Assembly: GCA_963652365.1 (NCBI GenBank)
Contig: CAVJTH010000011.1
Coordinates: forward strand, 1 to 64,000
Length of the DNA stretch: 64,000 bases
Reading direction: 5' to 3'
Source of the DNA: Hallerella sp963652365
GTDB taxonomy: Bacteria > Fibrobacterota > Fibrobacteria > Fibrobacterales > Fibrobacteraceae
Shown: in pieces, positions 9,507 to 17,740 of the stretch
Layout of the letters: each line of letters begins with the position of its first letter
Numbering within the stretch: the first letter of the stretch is position 1
Translations under genes and position numbers: made by a program
The notes under the pieces: generated by a model
Told to the model about the DNA's origin: nothing
Database searches by the model: none
Seen by the model: the letters and a program-made list of their open reading frames with translations, nothing else

Positions 9507-10416
9507 CCTCTTGACGGTTTTTCTGTTACTTTGTGCGCAATTTTTCTCCTGTGCCGTTTCCGGACGGCATGAGCCGCTTCCCGTGTATCTGCAGGCGCGT
9601 CCCTGCGGAGAAAGGCACTTGCTCTGGAAAGCTGCCAGGGATGCCCAACCCGATATCTGGCTCTTCGGAAGCATTCACGTGGCGGATTCTTCCTTCTATC
9701 CGTTCGCTCCGATTGTCGATTCGGCTCTCGATGCGGCGAGTCTTGTCGCCGCGGAGCTCGATATCCGCGAAGATTCGACGCTTGCCATGACGGAACGCCT
9801 TGTCCGGGAACAGGGTACGCTCCCCGAAAACGTCCTTTTGCGGGATGTCCTGCCGGATACGCTCTTCCGTCGAATCGATTCGCTTGCGTCGTCGTGGGGA
9901 TTCTCGGTGCGGCTCCTGGAATCTTTTCGCCCATGGCTTGTGGCGCTTTCGCTTTCGGCGATGGCTTTCGAGCAAATGGGGCTTTCGGGAGAATTTGGCA
10001 TCGACCGGGAAGTTCTCTTGCGGGCAGAAGACCAGGGCAAGGAAATTTTTGCCCTGGAATCTCCGGAAGCCCAGGTCGGGATCTTTTCGAATACTGCGGA
10101 TTCTCTCGGCATCGAATATCTCGAAAATACGCTTTGGGAAATCCAGACGGCGGATTCGACGCTTGCTAGCGTTGCGAAGGCCTGGAAATGCGGCGATTCG
10201 CAGGAACTTCGGAACTTGCTGGATGGAGACACTTCGGACGACGTCTATGAAGAGGAACTTGGCGCCAGGCGAAATGTCCGGATGGCGAAAAGCATCGACT
10301 CGCTCGCGGTGTCGGGGAAAAAGGTGTTTGTCGTCGTCGGGAGCGCCCATCTGGTCGGTTCTTCGAACATCCTGACGCTCCTGGAAGAAAGGGGCTATCG
10401 CATCGAAGCGTTCTAG
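9493..10416 (+). CDS. TraB/GumN-family exported protein
   Basis: The 307-residue product has an N-terminal signal sequence with a possible lipobox (QFFSC, Cys20) and the TraB/GumN/Tiki signatures: DIWLFGSIHVAD near residue 55, an Ala/Glu-rich AAELDI segment, and C-terminal VVVGSAHLVG. Tiki relatives are metalloproteases with conserved GxxH and E motifs, and GumN members are envelope proteins of uncertain function. It starts inside the ATPase gene, so it belongs to the transporter operon and may act on the same nutrient. It overlaps the convergent sigma-54 activator by 4 bp. Confidence 0.82.
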   Translation: MKNFSLLTVFLLLCAQFFSCAVSGRHEPLPVYLQARPCGERHLLWKAARDAQPDIWLFGSIHVADSSFYPFAPIVDSALDAASLVAAELDIREDSTLAMTERLVREQGTLPENVLLRDVLPDTLFRRIDSLASSWGFSVRLLESFRPWLVALSLSAMAFEQMGLSGEFGIDREVLLRAEDQGKEIFALESPEAQVGIFSNTADSLGIEYLENTLWEIQTADSTLASVAKAWKCGDSQELRNLLDGDTSDDVYEEELGARRNVRMAKSIDSLAVSGKKVFVVVGSAHLVGSSNILTLLEERGYRIEAF

Positions 10417-11762
10417 CGCGTTTCCTTTCGGAGATTCTTGATGTCTAGGCCGATGCGGGCCGCGTAGGCGTAAAGCGCCTGGCGCATCATGCCGAACTCC
10501 TCGGCGGTCTTCTTGACGGAACCTCCGTTTTTCCGGATCTTCGCGATGATAAAATCGCGTTCCTCGTCTTTCTGGATTTTTTGGAATTCGGCGAAGGAGA
10601 GGTCTTCGTGGCGGAGTCGCGGAGTCGTGCCGGAATGGGCGCTTTTTCCGGGGAAAAGGTCTTTCCAGGTGATCGTGTCTTTGTCCGCGAGGACGATTGC
10701 CCGATGGATGGCGTTTTCCAGCTCGCGGATGTTTCCCGGCCAGTCGTAATCGACGAGGGCTTGCATCGTCTCGTCGGAAATTCGCGGCGCGGATTCCCGC
10801 GGGGAAAATTCGCGGATGAAGTGATGGACCAGTTCCGGAATGTCTTCCTTGCGGTCGCGCAAGGCGGGAACTTCGATGGGAATGACGTTCAGACGGTAGA
10901 ACAGATCCTTTCGGAACGTGCCGTTCTCGGTTTCCTCTTCCAGGCGATGGCTTGTCGCGGCGACAATCTGGACCTTGATCTTCTTCGTCTCGTTGGATCC
11001 GACCGGTCGGATTTCGCCCTCCTGCAAGGCGCGCAAGAGTTTCGCTTGCATCGGGAGCGGAATGTCACCGACTTCGTCGAGGTAGAGAATGCCGCCGTTT
11101 GCCGCTTCGAAAAGTCCCTTTCTTTCGGTGAGCGCACCGGTAAAGGAGCCGCGGGCGTGACCGAAGAGCTCGCTTTCGAAAAGGCTTTCGCTGATCGCGC
11201 TGCAATTGACGGATACCAGGTTGTGCGAGACCGAGGCGATAGCCTTGGCGACCAGTTCCTTGCCGACTCCGGATTCTCCCTGGATAAGGACCGTTGCGCC
11301 CTTGCTGCGGATAGCCTTGAGAATCGAATCGTAGAGCGTCTTGACGGGTTCGCTGTGTCCGACTATCTTCTTCAGGGATTCGTTGATGGAGGCGAAGAGT
11401 TCCGACTGGCCCTTGAGGGAGAGAATCTCCGTCATGAAGCGGACGCGCAGTTCCTCGGGCGAAAGAATCGCGCTGAAAAAATGCGCAAGGAACGGGGAGC
11501 GTCTTTGACAATTTCGGGAAAAGCCCAGAAATCGCGCTGCCGGGGAAATCTCGCGAAACGTGCGGAACATGTCGTCCGGAAAGTCGCGGTCTAGGTCGAT
11601 GACCGTGATCGCAGGCGAAAAGCGACGGAACATGTCCGCCGCTTGCTGGCTGTCTTCGCAGATTTGCGTCTCGTATCCGCCGACGCTCGAAAGAACATCT
11701 TCGATGAAGGAAACGTTTTCGTTCTCTTCTTCGGAAAGAATGAGAATCCGGGTCTTTCCCAT
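10413..11762 (-). CDS. Sigma-54-dependent activator with degenerate receiver
   Basis: The 449 residues comprise an N-terminal receiver-like domain (1-120), a AAA+ domain (about 140-375) with Walker A GESGVGKE and Walker B GGILYLDEVGD, and a C-terminal Fis-type helix-turn-helix (QKDEERDFIIAKI... TAEEFGMMRQALYAY). D56 is at the phosphorylation position, but the usual acidic pair is EE(E) and the conserved Lys near position 105 is absent (ILSPEEL). The sigma-54 contact loop is GSFTGA rather than GAFTGA. It is the last gene of the rho-proC operon (6 bp after proC). No paired kinase is adjacent. Target genes are unknown. Confidence 0.9.
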   Translation of the reverse strand: MGKTRILILSEEENENVSFIEDVLSSVGGYETQICEDSQQAADMFRRFSPAITVIDLDRDFPDDMFRTFREISPAARFLGFSRNCQRRSPFLAHFFSAILSPEELRVRFMTEILSLKGQSELFASINESLKKIVGHSEPVKTLYDSILKAIRSKGATVLIQGESGVGKELVAKAIASVSHNLVSVNCSAISESLFESELFGHARGSFTGALTERKGLFEAANGGILYLDEVGDIPLPMQAKLLRALQEGEIRPVGSNETKKIKVQIVAATSHRLEEETENGTFRKDLFYRLNVIPIEVPALRDRKEDIPELVHHFIREFSPRESAPRISDETMQALVDYDWPGNIRELENAIHRAIVLADKDTITWKDLFPGKSAHSGTTPRLRHEDLSFAEFQKIQKDEERDFIIAKIRKNGGSVKKTAEEFGMMRQALYAYAARIGLDIKNLRKETR

Positions 11763-11768
11763 GAGGGC

Positions 11769-12581
11769 TTATTTGCCTAGCGCCTGGGAACGGAGCGTGG
11801 CCGCTTCGACCGTGCGCATCAGCGTGCCGCGGAATCCCGCGTCTTCGAGAACCTGGACTCCGGCGATTGTCGTTCCCGCAGGCGACGAAACCATTGCGGA
11901 AAATTCGCCTGTTCCCTTGCCGGACCTTTTCAGAAGTTCGACGCTTCCTTCGATTGTCGCGAGCGTGAGTTCCATGGCGACCGGGCGGGAAAGTCCCATC
12001 TTGACGCCTCCCCGGACAAGTCCCTCGATGAACTCGAAGACGTATGCCGGTGCGCTGCCGGAAAGCCCAGTGACCGCGTCGATCAGGCTTTCGCTCACCG
12101 TGACGACCGCTCCGACGGTTTCGAGAAGTTCCTTGGCTGTTTCGAGCGATTCCGCGGAAACGCCGTCGGTCGCCATGGCGATGGCGCCCTTTCCGACTGT
12201 AAGCGGCAGGTTCGGCATCACCCGGATGACGTCGCCATGTTCAAACTTCAAGGCGTCGATGATTTTCCTTCGGGAGACTCCTGCCATGATGGAAACGATT
12301 TCCGGACGAGACGCGCACTTTCCCTGGGCGCTCTTGCTCCATTCCTCGGCGACGGTTCCAAAGACTTGGGGCTTGACGCAGAGAAAGAGGACGTCTGCGT
12401 CGCTTGCCATCTTTCCGAAGTCGTCGTAGCGGACCGCTCCGAGCTCTTCGACGGGCTTCGCCGTTTTTTCGAACGGTTCGTAAAACAGGATTTCTCCGGG
12501 ATTCCTGCCTGCCGCGAGAAGCCCGCGGAGAATCGCGCCTCCCATGTTTCCGGCGCCGGCAAATGCGATTTTCTTGGTCAT
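11769..12581 (-). CDS. proC: Pyrroline-5-carboxylate reductase
   Basis: ProC catalyses the last step of proline synthesis, the NAD(P)H-dependent reduction of pyrroline-5-carboxylate. The 270-residue protein has the N-terminal NAD(P) motif FAGAGNMGGAI and the C-terminal family signature region ELTLATIEGSVELL... SPAGTTIAGVQVLEDAGFRG. ATG 12581 is preferred over an in-frame TTG at 12587 because AAGGAG lies 6 nt upstream of the ATG. It follows rho by 10 bp. Confidence 0.95.
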   Translation of the reverse strand: MTKKIAFAGAGNMGGAILRGLLAAGRNPGEILFYEPFEKTAKPVEELGAVRYDDFGKMASDADVLFLCVKPQVFGTVAEEWSKSAQGKCASRPEIVSIMAGVSRRKIIDALKFEHGDVIRVMPNLPLTVGKGAIAMATDGVSAESLETAKELLETVGAVVTVSESLIDAVTGLSGSAPAYVFEFIEGLVRGGVKMGLSRPVAMELTLATIEGSVELLKRSGKGTGEFSAMVSSPAGTTIAGVQVLEDAGFRGTLMRTVEAATLRSQALGK

Positions 12582-12591
12582 GTTCAACTCC

Positions 12592-14523
12592 TTAGCCGTT
12601 CATCGAAGCCAGGAACTCTTCGTTGGTCCTTGTCTTCGAAAGCTTGTCGCGCATAAATTCCATGATTTCCACGGAAGTCTGCTCTTGCAGGAACTTGCGG
12701 AGAATCCAGACGCGGCGGAGCGTATCGTCGTCGAGCAAGAGTTCTTCCTTGCGGGTTCCGGACTTGAAGATGTCGATTGCGGGCCAGATGCGCTTTTCGG
12801 CGATGCGACGGTCGAGGACAAGCTCCATGTTGCCTGTTCCCTTGAACTCTTCGAAAATCACTTCGTCCATGCGGCTGCCCGTGTCGATGAGGGCCGTGCC
12901 GATGATGGTGAGGGAGCCTCCGTTCTCGATCTTGCGGGCCGCGCCGAAGAAGCGCTTGGGACGTTGCATGGCAAGCGCATCCACGCCGCCGGAAAGGATT
13001 TTTCCCGAATGGGGAATGACGACGTTGTTTGCCCGAGCAAAGCGAGTGATGGAGTCTAGCAGGATGACGACATCGTTGCCGTATTCGACAAGGCGTTTCG
13101 CCTTTTCGAGGAGAATGTCGGCGACTTGCGTGTGGTGCTCCGGCGGTTCGTCGAATGTCGAGGCGATGACTTCGCCCTTGACGTGCCTGCGCATGTCGGT
13201 CACTTCTTCCGGACGTTCGTCGATGAGGAGAACGAACAGCTTGACTTCCGGGTGGTTCTTCGCGATGGCGCCCGCGATGTTTTGGAGAAGCACCGTCTTT
13301 CCGGTCCGCGGAGGGGCGAGCAGGATGCTGCGCTGTCCCTTGCCGATGGGCGAGAAGAGGTCCATGATGCGCGTGGAATATTCGTCCTGCTTCCATTCCA
13401 GGTTCAGCTTCTGGTAGGGGTGTATCGGGGTCAGATATTCGAACGCGACGCGGTGCTTTGTCTTGGCGGGGTCTTCGCCGTTCACCGTATCGACGCGCGC
13501 AAGTCCGAAGTAGCGTTCGTTGTCGCGCGGCTGGCGTACGAGGCCCGTGATGGAATCTCCGGACTTGAGCTCGAAGCGGCGAATCTGGTTCGGGCTGATG
13601 TAGATGTCGTCCTGTCCGGCGAGATAGTTCAGGTCGGCGTTTCGCAAGAATCCGTAGCCTTCCTTCATGATTTCGAGCGTGCCTTCCGTGTAGATGGGCG
13701 CGCCTTCGCCGGAAATGGCTCCGAGAATCCGATAGATGAGCGTCTGTTTCTTGAGACGCTTGACGTCGGGGATGTTGAGCGAAACCGCTTTTTCCTGCAA
13801 GTCGAACATCGGCGTGTTGCGGAGTTCGCGCCAACGCTGCATGGCGATAGCGACCTTTTCGGGATCCGCCGGGGGCGCCTGGAGCTGGTCGTCGGGAATG
13901 TCGTCCGGCAGGTAGCGGTTGTTTCTTCCGTACTTGTTGTTCCGACCGAACTTGTTGAACTTGCCGTGGCGATTGTTGTTGTTGTTCGCGTTGAAATTCT
14001 CGTTGCCGTTTCCGAAGCGGCGATTGTAGCGGTTCGTTCCGCCAAAAGGCGCGTCGGGCATCGGGGCTTCGAATGCGGGATTGTTCTGGACCGCGCTCAT
14101 GTCGGCTGGCGAGCTTTCCGCGTTAGCCGTGGCGACTGTCGTTCCCGCTTCGGCGGGGAGAGATCCCTGGTTCTCTTCGGAAAGCTCGCTTGTCCCGGGA
14201 GTGGCCGTGACGACGGGTTCACCGGAGAGTTCCGATGTCGGAGCCGGAGCGTCCTTGGAAAATTCGTCCGAATGGAACGTCGCTTCCGGAGCGGGCTGTA
14301 TCGCTATCGGATTTTCGGATTCTTGGGGGTGCGCCTTGCGCGGACGACCGCGGTGACGCTTGGGAACCTGGTTTTCGGCTAGCTGGACCTGGTCTTCCGG
14401 GAACGTGATGGGGGCGGCCAATTCGCCCAGGGCGGAAAGATCCGGAATCGGGGTATCGGGGGTAATCGAATCGGAAATCAGATGAACGGAAGAGGAACCG
14501 TCGTTTTTTTTCGGTCTGGGCAC
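12592..14523 (-). CDS. rho: Transcription termination factor Rho with long disordered N-terminal insert
   Basis: Rho is the hexameric RNA helicase that terminates transcription. The C-terminal 430 residues are canonical: an RNA-binding cold-shock-like domain (GYGFLRNADLNYLAGQDDIY), Walker A LLAPPRTGKTVLLQ, VLLIDERPEEVTDM, and the SRMDEVIFEEFKGTGNMEL region. In front of them lie about 220 low-complexity residues with an AT-hook-like KRHRGRPRK motif and an Asn/Arg/Gly-rich tract (NANNNNNRHGKFNKFGRNNK). I choose GTG 14523 because AGGAG is 5 nt upstream; total 643 residues against about 420 for E. coli Rho. It heads the rho-proC-activator operon and is divergent from folK. Confidence 0.95.
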   Translation of the reverse strand: MPRPKKNDGSSSVHLISDSITPDTPIPDLSALGELAAPITFPEDQVQLAENQVPKRHRGRPRKAHPQESENPIAIQPAPEATFHSDEFSKDAPAPTSELSGEPVVTATPGTSELSEENQGSLPAEAGTTVATANAESSPADMSAVQNNPAFEAPMPDAPFGGTNRYNRRFGNGNENFNANNNNNRHGKFNKFGRNNKYGRNNRYLPDDIPDDQLQAPPADPEKVAIAMQRWRELRNTPMFDLQEKAVSLNIPDVKRLKKQTLIYRILGAISGEGAPIYTEGTLEIMKEGYGFLRNADLNYLAGQDDIYISPNQIRRFELKSGDSITGLVRQPRDNERYFGLARVDTVNGEDPAKTKHRVAFEYLTPIHPYQKLNLEWKQDEYSTRIMDLFSPIGKGQRSILLAPPRTGKTVLLQNIAGAIAKNHPEVKLFVLLIDERPEEVTDMRRHVKGEVIASTFDEPPEHHTQVADILLEKAKRLVEYGNDVVILLDSITRFARANNVVIPHSGKILSGGVDALAMQRPKRFFGAARKIENGGSLTIIGTALIDTGSRMDEVIFEEFKGTGNMELVLDRRIAEKRIWPAIDIFKSGTRKEELLLDDDTLRRVWILRKFLQEQTSVEIMEFMRDKLSKTRTNEEFLASMNG

Positions 14524-14624
14524 AGGGACTCCTGCGAACTGTGAACAAGATAAAGGGATTTGTGAAAAAGGATGCGGAAAAAGCAAGAATGCTCGATCCG
14601 GGCGTTAATATACATAAAAAAATC

Positions 14625-14630
14625 TATATT
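14625..14630 (+). promoter_or_regulatory. -10 element of folK (predicted leaderless)
   Basis: TATATT is followed by 7 nt and a GTG at 14638. There is no Shine-Dalgarno sequence. This is the main reason for the chosen folK start. Confidence 0.4.
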
Positions 14631-14637
14631 GGCATCT

Positions 14638-15147
14638 GTGGAATCCTTGGAACGAGTTTTCGTCGCTTTAGGAAGCAATATCGCGCCTCGGGGCAAACGT
14701 CTCGCGGATGCGCGGGATATGCTCCGGCGTGTCGCCTTGGGCGGCTGGCAGGAAAGTTCCATCTACGAAACGCCTCCGGTCGGGCCGCAGAATCAGGGCG
14801 CCTTCCTGAACCAGGTCGTCTCCTTCTGGTATGGCAGGGGACCTCGGAAGCTGCTCGACTATCTGAAGGGAACGGAGCTTTTCCTGGGACGCCGTCCGCG
14901 TGGCCATTGGGAATGCCGCGAAATCGACCTCGATCTTCTCTACTACGGCGAAGAGATTTGCGACTATCGCCCGCGGGGACCGGTCGTTCCGCATCCGCTG
15001 GCGACATCCCGGGGGTTCGTGATGGTTCCGCTCGTGGAAATCGCTCCGGATCTTCGCGATCCGCTTCTCGGCAAGACCGCGGCCAGGATCTTGGAAGAAC
15101 TAGGGCTCGAAACAGAATTCAGGAAGGTGGAGGCTTGCGATGAATGA
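14638..15147 (+). CDS. folK: 2-amino-4-hydroxy-6-hydroxymethyldihydropteridine pyrophosphokinase
   Basis: FolK transfers pyrophosphate from ATP to 6-hydroxymethyl-dihydropterin in folate synthesis. Family hallmarks are present: FVALGSNIAPRGKRLADA at the N-terminus, GPQNQGAFLNQV, and ECREIDLDLLYYGEE followed by RGPVVPHPLATSRGFVMVPL. With the GTG start the product is 169 residues, normal for HPPK; the longer ATG at 14572 would add 22 unconserved residues across the promoter region. The 3' end overlaps the kinase gene by 8 bp. Confidence 0.93.
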   Translation: MESLERVFVALGSNIAPRGKRLADARDMLRRVALGGWQESSIYETPPVGPQNQGAFLNQVVSFWYGRGPRKLLDYLKGTELFLGRRPRGHWECREIDLDLLYYGEEICDYRPRGPVVPHPLATSRGFVMVPLVEIAPDLRDPLLGKTAARILEELGLETEFRKVEACDE

Positions 15148-15832
15148 GGCTCTTGTCGGTCATTCGAACCCCGAGACGACGTTGAAGCTCCCGGAGCGGG
15201 TCCGCTTCCTCGCGATTGACGGGGTCATCGGGGCGGGAAAGACTTCGCTCGCCCGAATCCTTGCCGAGGCTCTTGGCGCAAACCTCGTCCTGGAACAGTT
15301 TGACGAGAACCCGTTCCTTTCGAGCTTTTACAGAAATCCGGAAGCCTACGCCTTCCAGACGCAGCTCTTCTTTCTCCTTTCCAGGATCCGGCAGTTCCAG
15401 GACGCCTTTGTCCAGAACGACCTGTTTCGCCACACCGTTGTCAGCGACTACACGTTCGAAAAGGACCGGATCTTCGCTCTCCAGAATCTTTCGGAAAGCG
15501 AATTCGCCATGTACGATACCGTATCGAAGAGCCTTTCCGGCGGCTTCCCGACTCCGAACCTGGTCGTCTATCTGCAGGCGGACGTTCCGACATTGCTGGA
15601 CCGGATCGAGCACCGCGGAAGATCCATGGAAAAGAACATCGACGCCGACTATCTGCGCGAGCTTCTCGAACGCTACGATCATCATTTTTGGCACTATACC
15701 AAGGCGCCCGTGCTGATCATCAACACGAACAAAATAGACTTTGTTCACAACGAAAGACATCTGGAACTCGTGCTGAACGCGATTGCCTCGGCGCCGACCC
15801 AGACGACTTACTTTGCACCTGAAGGTGGCTAG
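15140..15832 (+). CDS. Deoxynucleoside kinase (dGK/dCK family)
   Basis: The 230-residue protein belongs to the deoxynucleoside monophosphate-forming kinases that salvage deoxynucleosides. The P-loop is DGVIGAGKTS (usual GNIGAGKST), followed by FDENPFLSSFY, the QTQLFFLLSR helix and VVSDYTFEKDRIFA corresponding to the DRS/E motif region. The lid region is around RIEHRGRSMEKN. It overlaps folK by 8 bp and panC follows after 4 bp. folK next to a deoxynucleoside kinase is an arrangement seen in the Bacteroidetes/Chlorobi relatives, where the two are sometimes fused. Substrate specificity is not decided by sequence alone. Confidence 0.88.
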   Translation: MNEALVGHSNPETTLKLPERVRFLAIDGVIGAGKTSLARILAEALGANLVLEQFDENPFLSSFYRNPEAYAFQTQLFFLLSRIRQFQDAFVQNDLFRHTVVSDYTFEKDRIFALQNLSESEFAMYDTVSKSLSGGFPTPNLVVYLQADVPTLLDRIEHRGRSMEKNIDADYLRELLERYDHHFWHYTKAPVLIINTNKIDFVHNERHLELVLNAIASAPTQTTYFAPEGG

Positions 15833-15836
15833 TCAA

Positions 15837-16682
15837 ATGAAACTCATCAAGACGATTTCTGAAATGCGCGCGGCGCTCTTGCCGCTCGAAAAGGCGGGGA
15901 AGACCATCGGGCTCGTTCCGACGATGGGCGCCTTGCACGAAGGGCACATGAGCCTCGTGGAGGCTTCCGCGAAGGAAAACGACGTGACGGTCGTGAGCGT
16001 TTTTCTGAACCCGATCCAGTTCGGCAAGAACGAGGATCTCGACAGCTACCCGCGCCGTCTCGAAAAGGATGCGGAACTGGTGGAAGCCCATGGCGGGACC
16101 TTTGTCTTTGCGCCGAGCGTTTCCGAAATGTATCCCGACGGAGATCCGCTGACCCTCGTCCGCGACGAATCGCTCGAACATCTCTATTGCGGCGCGTATC
16201 GTCCGGGGCATTTCCGCGGCGTCCTCACGGTCGTGTCGAAACTTTTCAACATTTCCGGCGCGGACCGCGCCTATTTCGGAAAGAAGGATTACCAGCAGGC
16301 GTTCCTCATCCGTCGCATGGTCAAGGACCTGAACTTTCCTGTCGAGATTCGCCTGGTGCCGATTGTCCGCGAAGCCTCGGGACTTGCCCGTTCGAGCCGG
16401 AACGAATACATGAACCAGGCGGAACGCGATGCTGCCGTCGCCATTTCAAGGGCGCTGCTTGCGGCGAAGGCTTCCTACGATTCCGGCGAAAGGCGCGTCA
16501 ATCTTCTCCGTTCCGGCATCCAGGAACGCGTCGCCCATGCGGGCGGAGTCGTACAGTATGTGGAAATCGCAAGCCAGGAAACCTTGCAGGCGAACACGGA
16601 AGGAACGATTCGCGAACCTTCGGTCATCTTGCTCGCGGCTTTTTTCGGAACGACCCGTCTGATAGACAATATCGAGCTCTAG
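15837..16682 (+). CDS. panC: Pantothenate synthetase
   Basis: PanC joins pantoate and beta-alanine with ATP to make pantothenate. The 281-residue product has the nucleotidyltransferase signatures PTMGALHEGHMSLV (the HxGH motif), FLNPIQFG, YCGAYRPGHFRGVLTVV, DYQQAFLI and the KMSKS-like SRNEYM. ATG 15837 is chosen over an upstream in-frame start inside the kinase gene. It is the last gene of the folK-kinase-panC operon and ends 13 bp from a convergent gene. Confidence 0.96.
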   Translation: MKLIKTISEMRAALLPLEKAGKTIGLVPTMGALHEGHMSLVEASAKENDVTVVSVFLNPIQFGKNEDLDSYPRRLEKDAELVEAHGGTFVFAPSVSEMYPDGDPLTLVRDESLEHLYCGAYRPGHFRGVLTVVSKLFNISGADRAYFGKKDYQQAFLIRRMVKDLNFPVEIRLVPIVREASGLARSSRNEYMNQAERDAAVAISRALLAAKASYDSGERRVNLLRSGIQERVAHAGGVVQYVEIASQETLQANTEGTIREPSVILLAAFFGTTRLIDNIEL

Positions 16683-16695
16683 GGCGTTTCGCTTC

Positions 16696-17661
16696 CTAGA
16701 ATCCCAGTTCCACGGCAAACCGCGGACCCGAAATCCAGTGGTTCTGCAGCTTGTATGTCGAGAACTGGTATTCGGCGCGGATCTGCAGGATGACGTTGCT
16801 TGTGCGGTTAAGGAGAATTCCTCCGCCGGCGCGCAGAAGGATGCCGGAATTGTCGTCGATTTCGCTTGTCGAGTAATAGTCGTGGCTCTTTTCGTACGAG
16901 GCATAGGAAAATCCGTATGAGACGCCTCCCCCGACGATGGGCGTCGTGCTCCGGTCGAGGATGGGGTAGTAGGCGGATATTCCGAGCAGGAAATCCCAGA
17001 AACTAGTCTCGTCGTCGTTTTCGCTGTAGTAGTCGAACGAACAGTCTAGCTCCAGCAGGAGGTTTCTCGAATCGTACAGCCAGAAAAAGTCGAGGCCCGG
17101 TTCGAATTGCGGTCCCGGTTCGGGAATCTGCAAGAATCCGATGATGCCGAATCCAAAGTAGCGGTTCGTCTTCTTTTTGCGGAGAGTTTCCGTTTCTTTC
17201 CGGGTGACGCTGTAGATGTCGTCGCTTTCGGAAGCTCCCCGTCCTGTCCCGATGTTCTTTCCCATGCGTTCGAGAATCGGATCGATATCGTCGGGCGTCT
17301 TCGCCTTCATCGCGTCGCTCCAGGCGAGATTTCCGTTTTGTGCGTCATACAGGGAAACGGTCACGATGACGGTTTCTCCGATTCGCGTCATGTCTCCGCG
17401 AACGAACTTGGCGCAGTCTCTGGATCTTGCGACCTGCTGGATCCTTTCCCGGGAGGGAGACTGGGATAGGGAATCGCTTGCCTCCTGGGTGACGATTTCG
17501 TAGCGACCGTCCTTTTCCGCATAGCGCTGGAACAGCTTGGTGGCGGCCGCCCGGTAATCGGCGTGGATGTTCGTCAGTTCGAAATCGGGCAGATAGACTC
17601 TTTCCGCGGCAAGCGCACAGGCGCAGGCGAAAAGGAAAACCAGACAGGGGAATGTTTTCAT
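16696..17661 (-). CDS. Exported outer-membrane protein of unknown function
   Basis: The 321-residue protein has a signal peptide (cleavage near ALAAE, about residue 19). The N-terminal half (about 20-170) contains a sequence reminiscent of curli/FlgO-type lipoprotein domains (VRGDMTRIGETVIVTVSLYDAQNG). The C-terminal half is rich in alternating aromatic beta strands and ends in ...RFAVELGF with a terminal Phe, typical of outer-membrane beta-barrels. GGAGG lies upstream of the ATG. It is convergent with panC and monocistronic. Confidence 0.7.
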   Translation of the reverse strand: MKTFPCLVFLFACACALAAERVYLPDFELTNIHADYRAAATKLFQRYAEKDGRYEIVTQEASDSLSQSPSRERIQQVARSRDCAKFVRGDMTRIGETVIVTVSLYDAQNGNLAWSDAMKAKTPDDIDPILERMGKNIGTGRGASESDDIYSVTRKETETLRKKKTNRYFGFGIIGFLQIPEPGPQFEPGLDFFWLYDSRNLLLELDCSFDYYSENDDETSFWDFLLGISAYYPILDRSTTPIVGGGVSYGFSYASYEKSHDYYSTSEIDDNSGILLRAGGGILLNRTSNVILQIRAEYQFSTYKLQNHWISGPRFAVELGF

Positions 17662-17698
17662 GAGGCCTCCAAACGTCGGGAAATCTAAAATAAGAAAA

Positions 17699-17719
17699 AC
17701 GGCGAAACCTGTCCGCCGT
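17699..17719 (-). terminator. Intrinsic terminator after the ABC-F gene
   Basis: On the minus strand ACGGCG/CGCCGT arms form a 6-bp stem with a 9-nt loop, followed by TTTTTCTTATTTT. It lies 22 bp past the stop of the ABC-F ATPase. Confidence 0.75.
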
Positions 17720-17740
17720 CCTGGAATGTTTTCGGTAGGA

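Noticed and set aside
13126..14382. 418-residue open frame antisense to rho
   Set aside because: Composition and lack of motifs mark it as a shadow; rho is unambiguous on the other strand.
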